From: Endomychus coccineus
Lineage: Eukaryota > Arthropoda > Insecta > Coleoptera > Endomychidae
Length of the DNA stretch: 64,000 bases
Reading direction: 5' to 3'
NCBI GenBank assembly: GCA_958510875.1
Contig: OY294067.1
Location: 31,918,912-31,982,911 of the forward strand
Position numbers and translations under genes: made by a program. Every line of letters begins with the position of its first letter. Position 1 is the stretch's first letter. The notes below the pieces were generated by a model, which saw nothing but the letters and a program-made list of their open reading frames with translations, was not told the origin of the DNA and did no database searches. Shown in pieces: positions 54,664 through 64,000 of this stretch.

Positions 54664-54850
54664 AGCAATAATTTTAAAAGAATAAATTAATTATCAGCTC
54701 AATAGAATAAAATAGTCAAAGGAAGTTTCGCACTTTCAGGTTGGCAATTAAATTTTGACTTGACTTTTAGTTTTGCTATAACTTTATTTGCAAAATTCAG
54801 TAATGTGTTTTCAAATTCTTGGTCTTATGGCAGAGTACACATTTTCTGGA

Positions 54851-55110
54851 ATGGCCGATATGCGTTTCATGTATGGCAAAGCAAATTGTTGTAGTCGTGA
54901 AGCTCTGACTTTACGACGAAGCATTTCAGAATTTTCGTGCTCTCTCCAAAAATTATTTGATTGATTACATCAACGTTTAAGAGAAAATGGTAAATTTTCA
55001 TTCAATTGTGATAGAAAGCGTACCACTAGGAATGTAGATGCACAATAACGTGTTTTAAATAGTGCGTATGCTAACCCAGGAATTAGTACCAGGAGACTTG
55101 TATGAGTAGT
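54851..55110 (+). pseudogene. ITm transposase N-terminus remnant
   Basis: From ATG 54851: MADMRFMYGKANCCSREALT, then (after a stop) LHQRLRENGKFSFNCDRKRT, TRNVDAQ, RVLNSAYANPGISTRRLV. This is the same helix-turn-helix region as at 1865-2785, uninterrupted here apart from stop codons. It is similar in plan to the start of the 10608 transposase (M-x-DM-x-x-IYG...LRETG). The catalytic domain is absent. Confidence 0.8.
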
Positions 55111-55409
55111 TGCTGATATGAAGCCGTATCATTTATAACGCCTTCAAACTATAAAACCGTAAGATTTTCGACTCTCATTAGATTTTTTTCAATGGATGCA
55201 ATTTCACATAAGACCTCATTGTGAAAAAATCGCATAAAGTTTTCCGAAAATCGCGTTAAACCCCAAATATATATATATGACTATTTTAACAATACGTAGC
55301 TATGGAAGTATAGAATTTAACAAGAATTTGTCGGAAAACGAAACTGAACCGTCAAAATATGCATGGTAAGATGTACTTTTTTTTCTAAGATGTTGAATGT
55401 AAAGCCTGC

Positions 55410-55762
55410 ATTCAATTTTTTGATAAAAATACAAGAATAAAAAAAATGTTCAGAATGCCATTTTACATGAGACCAAACTCCAAAAACATACAAATTTTGT
55501 CAAAATTTTCCAGAAACTTCCAAAAACACCTCGTAATATCCATGTATAATATACTTTTTTTGGAAATTTTTTTTCTAGGAGCTTCAGAATGCCAGATATT
55601 TCGATGTTTCCAAAAAAAGTGTATTATACATGGATATTACGAAATACATTTTTCTCAATTTCTGGAAAATTTGGAATAAAATTGTTTGTTTTCAGAGTTT
55701 GATCTCATGTAAAATGGCATTCTGAACATTTTTTTATTCTTGTATTAAAAAAAAAATCGAAT
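55410..55762. repeat. Foldback element, ~150 bp arms
   Basis: ACAAGAATAAAAAAAATGTTC-AGAATGCCATTTTACATGAG on the left pairs with CTCATGTAAAATGGCATTCT-GAACATTTTTTTATTCTTGT on the right. The inner parts pair through AATATCCATGTATAATA and TATTATACATGGATATT. The arms are about 55410-55570 and 55605-55762 with a ~35 base loop. It is non-coding; the 77-codon frame over it is incidental. Confidence 0.92.
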
Positions 55763-57117
55763 ATGTATAAATTGGGAGATGATAAATGATTGATTGGGTT
55801 TTCAATGGAACCTACAATTTGAACTCAAATAAAATGTTGTTTAAACAAGATAGAGCCAAAGTCACATTTTGATTTCAACCAAATTTTCTGGACGTCGTCT
55901 TGTTATCTAACACCATTCGAATTTCGACTATAGGGCTATTCAAAGGGAAGTGTGTTATCAAAAGGAAACATTTCTGAATACATTTTACGTTTAATATAAT
56001 ACCTGTGTTTATGGGTGATCCTTCTTATACAAATTTACACCGTTCTTACACTTTCATTTGGAAGAGTAAACCTAGTAAACATCCAGTTAATAACTCATTC
56101 TGAGGATGCTATTATGTGAAGGCACAGTTGTCGATATATTGATGGTAAAGTATCAATTTTTGCCTTCTTTACTTTTTATTCCGCAATTTGTAATGAGTTC
56201 ATAGGTCAAAAGGCATGAAGATATGTATTATGGATTGAATATCGGAAGAAAGCTCAAAGACCGATCAGTCAATCTCAAGAAACCATTTAGTTTTGATTAC
56301 TCACTCACCTTTATCATGTAGATTGCCAGATTTATTGGCTTCTGGAAAAGAAAGGAAATATAAATTAGAGCAATAATACTTTTGTTGGGAAAGGTAATTT
56401 AAAAGCGACATTTCAGCCAGAGTTAAGCAATTTATGTGGGTTTAATGTAGGACAAAGAGAAAAATAAAGAGGAAAATGCAAATGATTCCTTAACTTAAAT
56501 GCCGTCAGGTACTTTTAAGTTTTATTAAACGAATCGCTGCACCGCAAGTGGGTTAAAGTAATTTTGCATTTTGTTTTAATCGGTCCATTTTGTTGTGAAG
56601 CCTGCTTCATGCTAATGTGAGTATAAATTGAACATGGAGGATGGAAAGGGAAACATCTTGATTATCGGGTTATGGTATAAAATGCTGATACTGGACAAAA
56701 TCCAAAGTCATGGACATATATTTTTGCCTACAGGAAGTATCTCTATAGATCTATTATACACTGCAATACCTACAATAACTGGAATTCAATTGAAAGATTG
56801 AAATACCATGAGTGCTTCATGATTTTGAAGCAATAAACATTTATCTTGAGCAAATCAAATGCATGTAAGCTCAAAGAGTCACTGGTTCTTGCAGTCCATT
56901 CAAATTAACAGCAGATTCAGCTTTAATCAGCCAGCTGGTAGACACGCTCATACTCCAGGATTCTTTCCACATAACCTTAAACTTACTTCATTGTAGTAAC
57001 TTTTCAGAAATTACCACTTGCATTTATTGTGACTACGGACTTGGGAAATTCTCACATAACTACCTTCCTGTGTAACGTTTATACTCATTTTGAGTTAAAG
57101 ACGTGGTCAAAGATGCC
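55763..57117. other. Unassigned stretch
   Basis: Nothing recognisable in ~1.35 kb. Confidence 0.4.
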
Positions 57118-57545
57118 TTACAGAACAATAGAAAAACACTCTCTCGTTACGTCGGTACAATTTACCAAGCGTTTCTTCAACTTATTCAAACCCTCCAAAA
57201 AGAAATATTTCGGAAGACCCTCAAAATAGACATCTGTGGCGATGACCTCCTCATTTGAATCGAATTCTTCGTCAGCCAGCCAGGTCTTCATGTTCGGAAA
57301 CAGGTAAAAGTCACAGGGGCCAAATCTGGTGAATTTGGTGGTGCGCAAGTAATTAATGAATTTTCGCAGCACTTTATTTCTAGGCAAATGTGGGCGTTTT
57401 TCTTGATTTCTCAACTCAACCAGTCCAATTACAACGCATAATAGTCTGCAATTATAATCAGTTTTTTTTCCAAGTAGTCAATCCGGATGATTTCGTGTGC
57501 ATGCCAAAAAACCGTGATTTTCGGCTTCTTCAGAGCCGAATTGCT
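57118..57545 (-). pseudogene. Mariner transposase C-terminal half
   Basis: On the minus strand, KPKITVFWHAHEIIRIDYLE, RNQEKRPHLPRNKVL, then FGPCDFYLFPNMKTWLADEE, FDSNEEVIATDVYFEGLPKY and FFLEGLNKLKKR match the C-terminal half of the mariners above. The third catalytic Asp (PCDFYLF) is present. The segment with HQDNA (second Asp) is lost between KVL and FGPCD. No inverted repeat is visible at either side. Confidence 0.88.
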
Positions 57546-57601
57546 CAAATATAACTGATTAGATTATAATAACCTATAATGATCGAAGAACATCGTGTGA
57601 G

Positions 57602-58703
57602 CAGAGCCGGACCCAGAGTTTAAGGGGCCCTGGGGCAAGACTAAGTTCGGGGCCCTATTTCTCTATTGAGTTTGTCAACTCAATTTTTTCCAATTTTAAA
57701 AAAAAAAAGAAACAAGGCATTATTATTTCTATTTATAAATAATTTGTTTTATTTGTCTTACACATTTTTCACGTTGTATTACATATTAATTTGTAAGTTA
57801 AAATATCAGACATTATAACATCATCAATCATGTAAAGTAGTAATATATTCTTAGCTATAATATTATACGGTACTTTCATTACTTACATTAAAAAATTATG
57901 AATTTTATAGAGAAGGATGAGATATTCGGGTAGTCATTATAAATTACCATTAATTCGCTAATATTCAGAAGTTATTCGATAAGATTTTAGTATTAAAAGA
58001 TTAAACTAATGTTCATAATCACGATTCGATATTTGAGAAAAAAAATTTAGAACTTTCTTTTTCTTGCTTTTGAAGATATAAATTGTTCAATGACTTTATC
58101 GAAATCAATTGTGCGAGCTCTCAGATTTTCGATTGATAACAATGATAAGTTGCTCAGCCTTTCTTGTTGCATCGAGCTCCGCAAGTAACTTTTGATTAAT
58201 TTTAATTTGGAAAACGATCGTTTAGCTTTTGCCGTAGTGACTGGGACTATCAGAAACATGAGAAGGGCTGTACAAACATCTGGGTAGCTGAATGACAGTA
58301 ACGCATTTTCAATTATCAAAAAATGAGCTAGCTCTTTTATGACATGTATATCCAAGAAAAGGGTAACTTCGGAGAAAACGCTCCATAAAATGATAAATTC
58401 TTTACGTTTATAAAATCTCACACTTCTAACAATACCGTTTTTTTTCTAAGCTCAAGATTTGTACAGAATCTTATAGGTTTAGAGGTAATAATATTAAACA
58501 GATTTTTCGCAATAGCTTTTATTATTCTAAATAAATAAATTAATCAGTTAATAAATTTTCCCATAACGAAGAACAATGAGAAAGCGCTAAAAATGCTTGC
58601 ACTTCGAAACATTTTTTCTGTTTTTGTCCTTCGCTCAGGGGGCCCTCCGAGCCCGGGGGCCCCGGGGCATTGCCCCGGTTGCCCTATTGTAGTTCCGGCC
58701 CTG
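57602..58703 (-). mobile_element. hAT deletion derivative, 1.1 kb
   Basis: Starts CAGAGCCGGACCCAGAG and ends TAGTTCCGGCCCTG, giving inverted ends of about 12 bases. It is flanked by CGTGTGAG (57594-57601) and CGTGGGAG (58704-58711), an 8 bp target duplication with one mismatch. Subterminal GGGGCCCTGGGGC and GCCCCGGGGCATTGCCCC give GC-rich edges around an AT-rich body. It contains only the last third of a transposase. The target sequence before it (about 57570-57601) also occurs at 2090-2119. Confidence 0.93.
58047..58421 (-). pseudogene. hAT transposase C-terminus
   Basis: This 124-residue piece contains FSYPDVCTALLMFLIVPVTT, AKAKRSFSKLKLIKSYLRSS and QQERLSNLSLLSIENLRART. That is the hAT dimerisation domain, with the first Glu of V-E-R replaced (A-K-A-K-R). 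It ends in a basic KARKRKF tail. The zinc finger and catalytic residues are absent. The family differs from the other hATs in the window. Confidence 0.9.
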
Positions 58704-58711
58704 CGTGGGAG

Positions 58712-61239
58712 CCAGCGGGATAAAGGATGGTTTTGATAAATTTCGAGGAAGATTATGCTTCTCCTGAAGTGAACAGAGTTAACTTCTTCACTTTATATTT
58801 TCACATTCACATTATTTGCTTTCTGAACACATATGTCCATATATCAAAGATTGGTCCCTCTAAATGCTATTTGTAATTACAATATCGAGTAATAAGCTTC
58901 TCCCAGTGGATCTAAATCAGTTCATTAGAAATGTTCATCACTTTAGGTCTACTTCATACGCAATCGCATTATTTTTTCAATTTGTCGTAAGGCGTGTTTT
59001 ATGTTGATGCGGAATACTCTCAAAGGAAATAATTCAAACGAAAAAAGGGGAACTTCTTGATTCTCAGGTCGCACAATAAAACACTGAGCCAGGCAGAATC
59101 TGTCTCTTTTAGGCGGAGGGTCACCTTTCGACCCTTGTTATCTTTCGACTTTTGTACTAGCCATCGAGGTCAATTCCATTATTACGGTTTATGTAAGAGT
59201 TGCCTACCCGATAATATATTGCTTAATTTTTGTGTGAGAGCTTTCCAGCTGTATTTATAAATATTACGCCAACGATGCGGTTCAATAAATTCTCGTGCAA
59301 TCTCTTGACGACAAGAACATTAATTTAATTGCAAGACTTATGAATCCTAGTCGAGCGTTATCAGAGATTTCTCCTCTTGGAATATGTAACATCAAAACGA
59401 AAGAATCTTGATCCAATTTTTACCAGACTTGTACTTATTTTGTATTTGATATCAATGAGGAAGTTGTACAACTTTATGTTTTAATGCAAAATGTTTCTAA
59501 TATTTGACATAATACTGTAGAAATATATTTCTGATGTCAGAATTTGGTGACCAACGTCTGAAACGAGGGCATAGCCATTTCATCAGGTGTTGTTTTCGTT
59601 TGTGTTCGCATCAGTTCTAAATAGTTTTAAGAAAAGTCTCAATAATTTTACAACAAGAGAACGTAAAAGACATAACAATAGCAGTGCCTCAACATAAATA
59701 TTATAGTAGATGTTTAATTAATTCTACAATTTGTCATAGGTGACAAGCTGGACTGACTCACTCACTCATCATGAAATCTCCGACAGACTTAAAATTTGGC
59801 TGTGGAAGGTTCTTTATACGACGTAGCAGCTAAGAACAGATTTTGCGAGTTTCATCTGCGAAGGGTTTAAAAAAGAACATTGTTACAACGGAGATTGATA
59901 GATAATCACAGCTCAGACTATCCGTGACAGATAACCTCATAACAAGACTCCAGGTAGCGTTAACTTGAGAGCTGATTGATAAATTGACATTCATACAAAG
60001 TCACGAACCGCCCCATAACATAGATATCCCTGTCAGTTCAAAGCTTTCACATGGTATGGATGTCTAATCTAAGGGTAGAAATCTAAACAAAGAGTTTATC
60101 GATGAATTTAGAACATACTTTATCTTCTATGGAAGAATGGATGCCATTGCATTTTAATTTAAAAATTATTAACTAGAAAAATCATGGAAAGGGGTAACTA
60201 CCTAAGATACGATCACTCAATCGTAGAAAGTCATCAAACGGTTATCAAGATAACACTTTTCTGTAATTAGTACTATTTTTCGGAAGGATTATTACGTTGA
60301 TATGTTGTTGATAACAGTAGACTTGCATTACAGTAATCCCCACTTAATATTAGCAGCTATATTAGAAGGTTTGTTTCAATCAATTGGAATAATATAGCTT
60401 AAGATTTTTATGAATGATATTAATTTTAACTATAAAGTTGAGCTATACAAATTGGTAGGCAATGACATTTTAGAACATTAAATAGATCGATCAAATCGAA
60501 AACGACAGCATAAACAAGCGAGTAATGGGGTAACTAAATATACCACTAGTGTTATTTTAATTCATATATACCGCTCCAGCAGTATAGTTACTGATGATAT
60601 TGGACAGCTCATTGGTCAGAAAATTGAATCCTATTGGATATATTTGATTCGGTTTATATCAATACCACCTTCTATAAACTTTTGATTGATATTGTTGCCC
60701 GATCGCCAATGACGTGAACAATTTGATCTAACTCTAATGTATCCTTGTCTGTCTGAGAGTGGATTGTCATAACGTTAATGATTTTTTTTTAATGTCCTCA
60801 CTATACCTATTATAAGAAAAGTATTGTAATCGGCATAATTGGGCGGGTTCCCATACTAGCTGAAGTTTATTCTCTCTTGCTAATTCAGCCAGAGCCTCTC
60901 AAATAATCTTCCAAAATAAGCCAGACGTCTTCTGATGAACGCGAAACGCCAATGGCCGCTTATCTGTCGATGCAGATATAAATACATAAACCTTTTATTA
61001 AATCAACATTCTTGAAAACGCTATATTTCTCATTTATTCAGTCAAATTAGAATATTGTACATTAATTTCGTATCCATATTATAATCAGCATAAAGAAGCC
61101 GTACGAAAGGTTTTTAGAATATCTATGGTTCAAAACATCTATGGCCTCAAACATTTGATATTTATCTTCCGAGAGGTTTTGTTCAAATTATTTCGTTATA
61201 GTTTTATAATATTTATCTTTGTATTACAGGAAACAAATA
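58712..61239. other. Unassigned stretch
   Basis: The largest blank in the window, 2.5 kb. An open frame at 59057-59260 has no motif. GACTGACTCACTCACTCAT near 59752 is a short tandem run. Nothing else is recognisable. Confidence 0.4.
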
Positions 61240-62060
61240 ATTAAAATTTCTGTACAAGCTGTCGCATAATAAAGGGCTTGGGTTTAGCCTCTAGATGCAT
61301 TCAAGCCGCTGGATTGGACCCATTGAGCGTCCTCATTATAAGTCTATTTTATTACAGCAGGTTGGTGGCCCACAATAAATTCAGAATACTGTTTATGCTA
61401 GCTTCCATAAGTTCCTCTGGAAGCAGTTTTGCTTCGCTAAAGTAACACAGCCTAAGTCACGTTAAAGCTGGGCATTCCAACAGGATGTGTGAAGCAGTTT
61501 CTTTCACCTTTCGGCATTTCACACATATGGCCATGATATGAGGGTGTTCTTTAAGACGATAGTGACACGTGAGAATTCCAGTCATTTCTCTAATGTTCCA
61601 TCAGTTTAGAGAGTAGAGTTTCTTCGAGAGCCTAGGCACAAGCTCTTTGATAAAAAGCTTTGACTGCCTCATGCCTGGTGATTCCCGCCACAAGCTAGAC
61701 CACTGTTTGTTCAGCTGGTTAGCGCGTCGGCCTTTTCATTACCTCCAACTCCAGTGTGTCCTGGGACCTAGATGAGTTGAACTTTCTTTGTTCTGGTTAG
61801 AATGGCTTGTTCATCTCTGCATTATTTAACCAGCCCTGATGCGACTCTTGGTGACATGAGAGCTCCCAGAGCCAACTGATGTATAATGGAATATTAATAT
61901 AGTTCCTTTTCAGGTGAACCATATGAGCACGCCTGATGGTAACAGCCCGAGTGTTTCGTTGCTTCAATCTCACCTATCAGGGTTGTGGATTTGGGGGCAG
62001 TGAGACAGATAGCTGGAGTTATGCTATCTTGCCTAATTTCTAGTATGGGTCACTTAGAGT
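61240..62060 (-). mobile_element. LINE RNase H domain and 3' end
   Basis: On the minus strand the frames give VPGHTGVGGNEKADAL (RNase H signature, near 61750), GMRQSKLFIKELVPRLSKKL, then TCHYRLKEHPHIMAICVKCR and KETASHILLECPAL (near 61470-61550). The last is the Cys-rich tail motif of jockey/R1-type LINEs. Stops and shifts break it. The 3' part (about 61300-61480) matches 63780-64000 and 28286-28400, so all three are ends of one family. Confidence 0.82.
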
Positions 62061-62204
62061 TGGCCTCACTCCAAATTACTCTTCTCCAATTTTTACAATT
62101 TGTAATGATCACAATAAAATATGTGATTCTTGTGGCAACCATGTAGACACCATTGAGAAACTGCTAAATACTATTATTGAAAGATATGTTTCTGCATTGA
62201 AGTA
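62061..62204 (+). pseudogene. Short Cys-containing exon-like remnant
   Basis: An open frame ends FTICNDHNKICDSCGNHVDT followed by IEKLLNTIIERYVSALK and a stop at 62202-62204. The C-x6-C-x2-C spacing and amphipathic helix look protein-like and differ from the chance frames nearby, but there is no start codon and the family is unknown. It could be a LINE ORF1 or a captured exon. Confidence 0.3.
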
Positions 62205-63724
62205 AATAATACAATACTGTAATAGATAAAGGTGTAAGAAAAAAGTGGTGCCATATCATTCTCTTGCTGAGCTGTGACTTCTGTGACAACTCATGAATTT
62301 CGAGAATATACACTTATATTTTAAGGAGAAAAAAGATATAGGGTATGTTGGTCCGATATTAAATTCCAATTGTAAAAGAAATTCTTATTTGATACAAAAG
62401 TTACGAAAGATTAAATGAGTCTTAATGTATACTCGTAAATAGAGTATCTAATAGTTGTTACTATTTTGTTTACCATCTGTATCTTGGTTACCTAACTGAA
62501 TATATAAACACATATGTTGTCAATTCGAATACAGTTTTACTGTAATGAGTTAATGACAAAGTATATGATTTTTTTATAACTTTATCTGTATCTAAACATT
62601 TGAAACGTATTTTCGGTTCCTATTAATAGGGAAAAACAGTGAATCACGGTTCACAGTAAACTTTATATTGACAGTAATATGAGATTTATAAATTGTATAA
62701 CATAGTAATGTCCATTGAACCTGTTGACGGAGAATTTGATTAATTGGAGCTACCAAGTTATGAACAGGATAGTCACATATTCTCTTTCAGCCAATAAGAG
62801 TAATTGCGGTTATTAACTTGCACAGTTGCATACAAATTGAAGGAGTTTAAAAAACGTGCGTCCCAAATATTGCCATTAAAGTCATTGAATCAATTAATCA
62901 ATTAACATTGAATTTGATAAAAGAGTTCAACTAAATCATCATTACGATACATGGACACATAATATATTTAACTGAAGTTTGCTTTCGTACAGACGCGATT
63001 AGTAGCTTACAAACGACTATGACGATATTTACGTGTCATAATCTTAGTGATAATGAGAGACTGTTGAATAAATATAACGTTACAAACAGGCAGGCAACCG
63101 GGGGCAAGTAAAAGCACCATTATGCGGTAACTCTACCGCAACACTGTTCTTGTCTACGAAAACACGAAGCAAATGTAAGAATGAGAATTTGCATGATAAT
63201 GTGCATTGGTGAAGTGGTTCTTCCCAAGATTCAACTCAATATGGTCCGGATTACCTAACAATACGAACATTTTCATTACCTTTCCTACCGAATTTGAGGC
63301 GAAACATTGAAAGTAAAACGCAAGTTTAGGGTATCCTGAAACGTTCCTTTATTGAAGGACATAAATTTGCCAAAATTGAAATATCAGATTTGTATATATG
63401 TTAGAGATATAGATTACATTTTCTGAGTCATGAACTTCTAGCGGATACACTCATGTAATTCGATTCCCTGTCAAAGATCAATTTTTCAAGTAGGTAAGAT
63501 CACATTAATGTTAGGGGTGTTGTTCATACCGCGGTTTTAATAGTAAATATTATACAAAATTTAGAAAGCAATGTTTTACTAAACAAATATAGCTTTTGAA
63601 AAGTACAGCGAGCGAGTAACTTAAAAACTATATGAGTTTACTGAAACTGCTTTTCTTACTATTGTTTGCGAATTTTTTATTAGTGATTATAAGTAAATAA
63701 TTATAGATATAAAATCATTACAAA
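62205..63724. other. Unassigned stretch
   Basis: Nothing recognisable in 1.5 kb. Confidence 0.4.
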
Positions 63725-64000
63725 GTTAAAAATTAAAAAAAAATCATAGTAGGTACATGATCATCATCATGCACTTATGCCACTTAGTTGGGCTCATTGT
63801 GCGCCCCATGGTCAGAAGCCTATCCTATTGTAGCAGGTTTGTGGCCCGCAAGAAACCCAGAATATTGCCAGTGCTGGCTTCCATAAGTATTTCTGGGAGC
63901 AGTTTTGATTCTCTGAAGTGTCGGTGCCTGAGGGATCGTATTGCTGGGCATTCCAACAGGATGTGGGAGGAAGTTTCTTCCGCCTCTCTGCATTTGCTAC
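63725..64000 (-). mobile_element. LINE 3' end running off the window
   Basis: On the minus strand the frames give an E-E-T-S-S-H-I-L-L-E-C-P-A-I-type tail with CWNAQQYDPSG and, further on, ILMEASTGNILGFLRATN. Then follows a 3' UTR ending in GATGATGATCATG (about 63757) and an A/T-rich tail. It matches 61300-61480 and 28286-28400. The rest of the element would lie beyond base 64000. Confidence 0.8.

Overview
The window reads as intergenic or intronic DNA from an insect nuclear genome. It is AT-rich, holds no complete host protein-coding gene that I can recognise, and has degenerate (CCTAA)n blocks like the insect telomere repeat. It is filled with metazoan/arthropod transposable elements: mariner, other IS630-Tc1-mariner (ITm) elements, hAT, a PIF/Harbinger trace, jockey/CR1-like LINEs and Penelope-like elements (PLEs). 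There are no bacterial genes, operons or ribosome binding sites. I cannot name the species.

Layout. 0-9 kb: broken LINE pieces (1-605, 2066-2640, 2840-3300), an ITm transposase remnant split by a LINE piece, a ~310 bp palindrome, and a 5'-truncated LINE (5859-8522) inserted in an old mariner. 9.9-12.8 kb: a 2.3 kb ITm element with ~590 bp inverted ends and an almost readable transposase; it sits in the exact centre of an older palindrome and is followed by an extra copy of its end. 13.4-14.0 kb: a THAP-finger exon with a splice donor, flanked by inverted repeats. 16-20 kb: short repeats, a mariner tip and hairpins. 20.7-25.6 kb: three palindromic elements, the largest (about 3 kb) carrying a hAT with a perfect 8 bp target duplication. 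28.8-30.0 kb: a full-length dead mariner. 30.3-33.2 kb: an LTR-like stretch split by a hAT deletion derivative. 34.3-36.0 kb: an inverted-repeat-bounded element with a ~145 bp tandem array. 36.5-37.6 kb: another mariner. 38.3-38.9 kb: a FLYWCH-finger coding remnant. 39.1-41.9 kb: a longer copy of the 30.5 kb hAT. 42-43.4 kb: a LINE 3' end and a PLE fragment. 43.5-45.9 kb: a second long-TIR ITm element whose transposase has a 59 bp intron. 46.0-46.4 kb: a tandem repeat with embedded telomere-like motifs. 47-52 kb: LINE ends and an inverted pair of PLE endonuclease ends near hammerhead-ribozyme-like motifs. 52.8-53.1 kb: a PIF/Harbinger remnant. 54-58.7 kb: an unexplained 191-codon ORF, a palindrome, mariner and hAT pieces. 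58.7-64 kb: mostly featureless, with LINE RNase H/3' ends at 61.2-62.1 kb and at the right edge.

No genes work together here as a pathway. The content is layered mobile DNA, and the nesting gives a relative order of insertions. The most unusual items are the ITm element at the centre of a palindrome, the ITm element whose ends are themselves MITE-like, the minisatellite enclosed by inverted repeats, and the recurring hammerhead-like hairpins. I found no clear evidence of a wholly new biological system.
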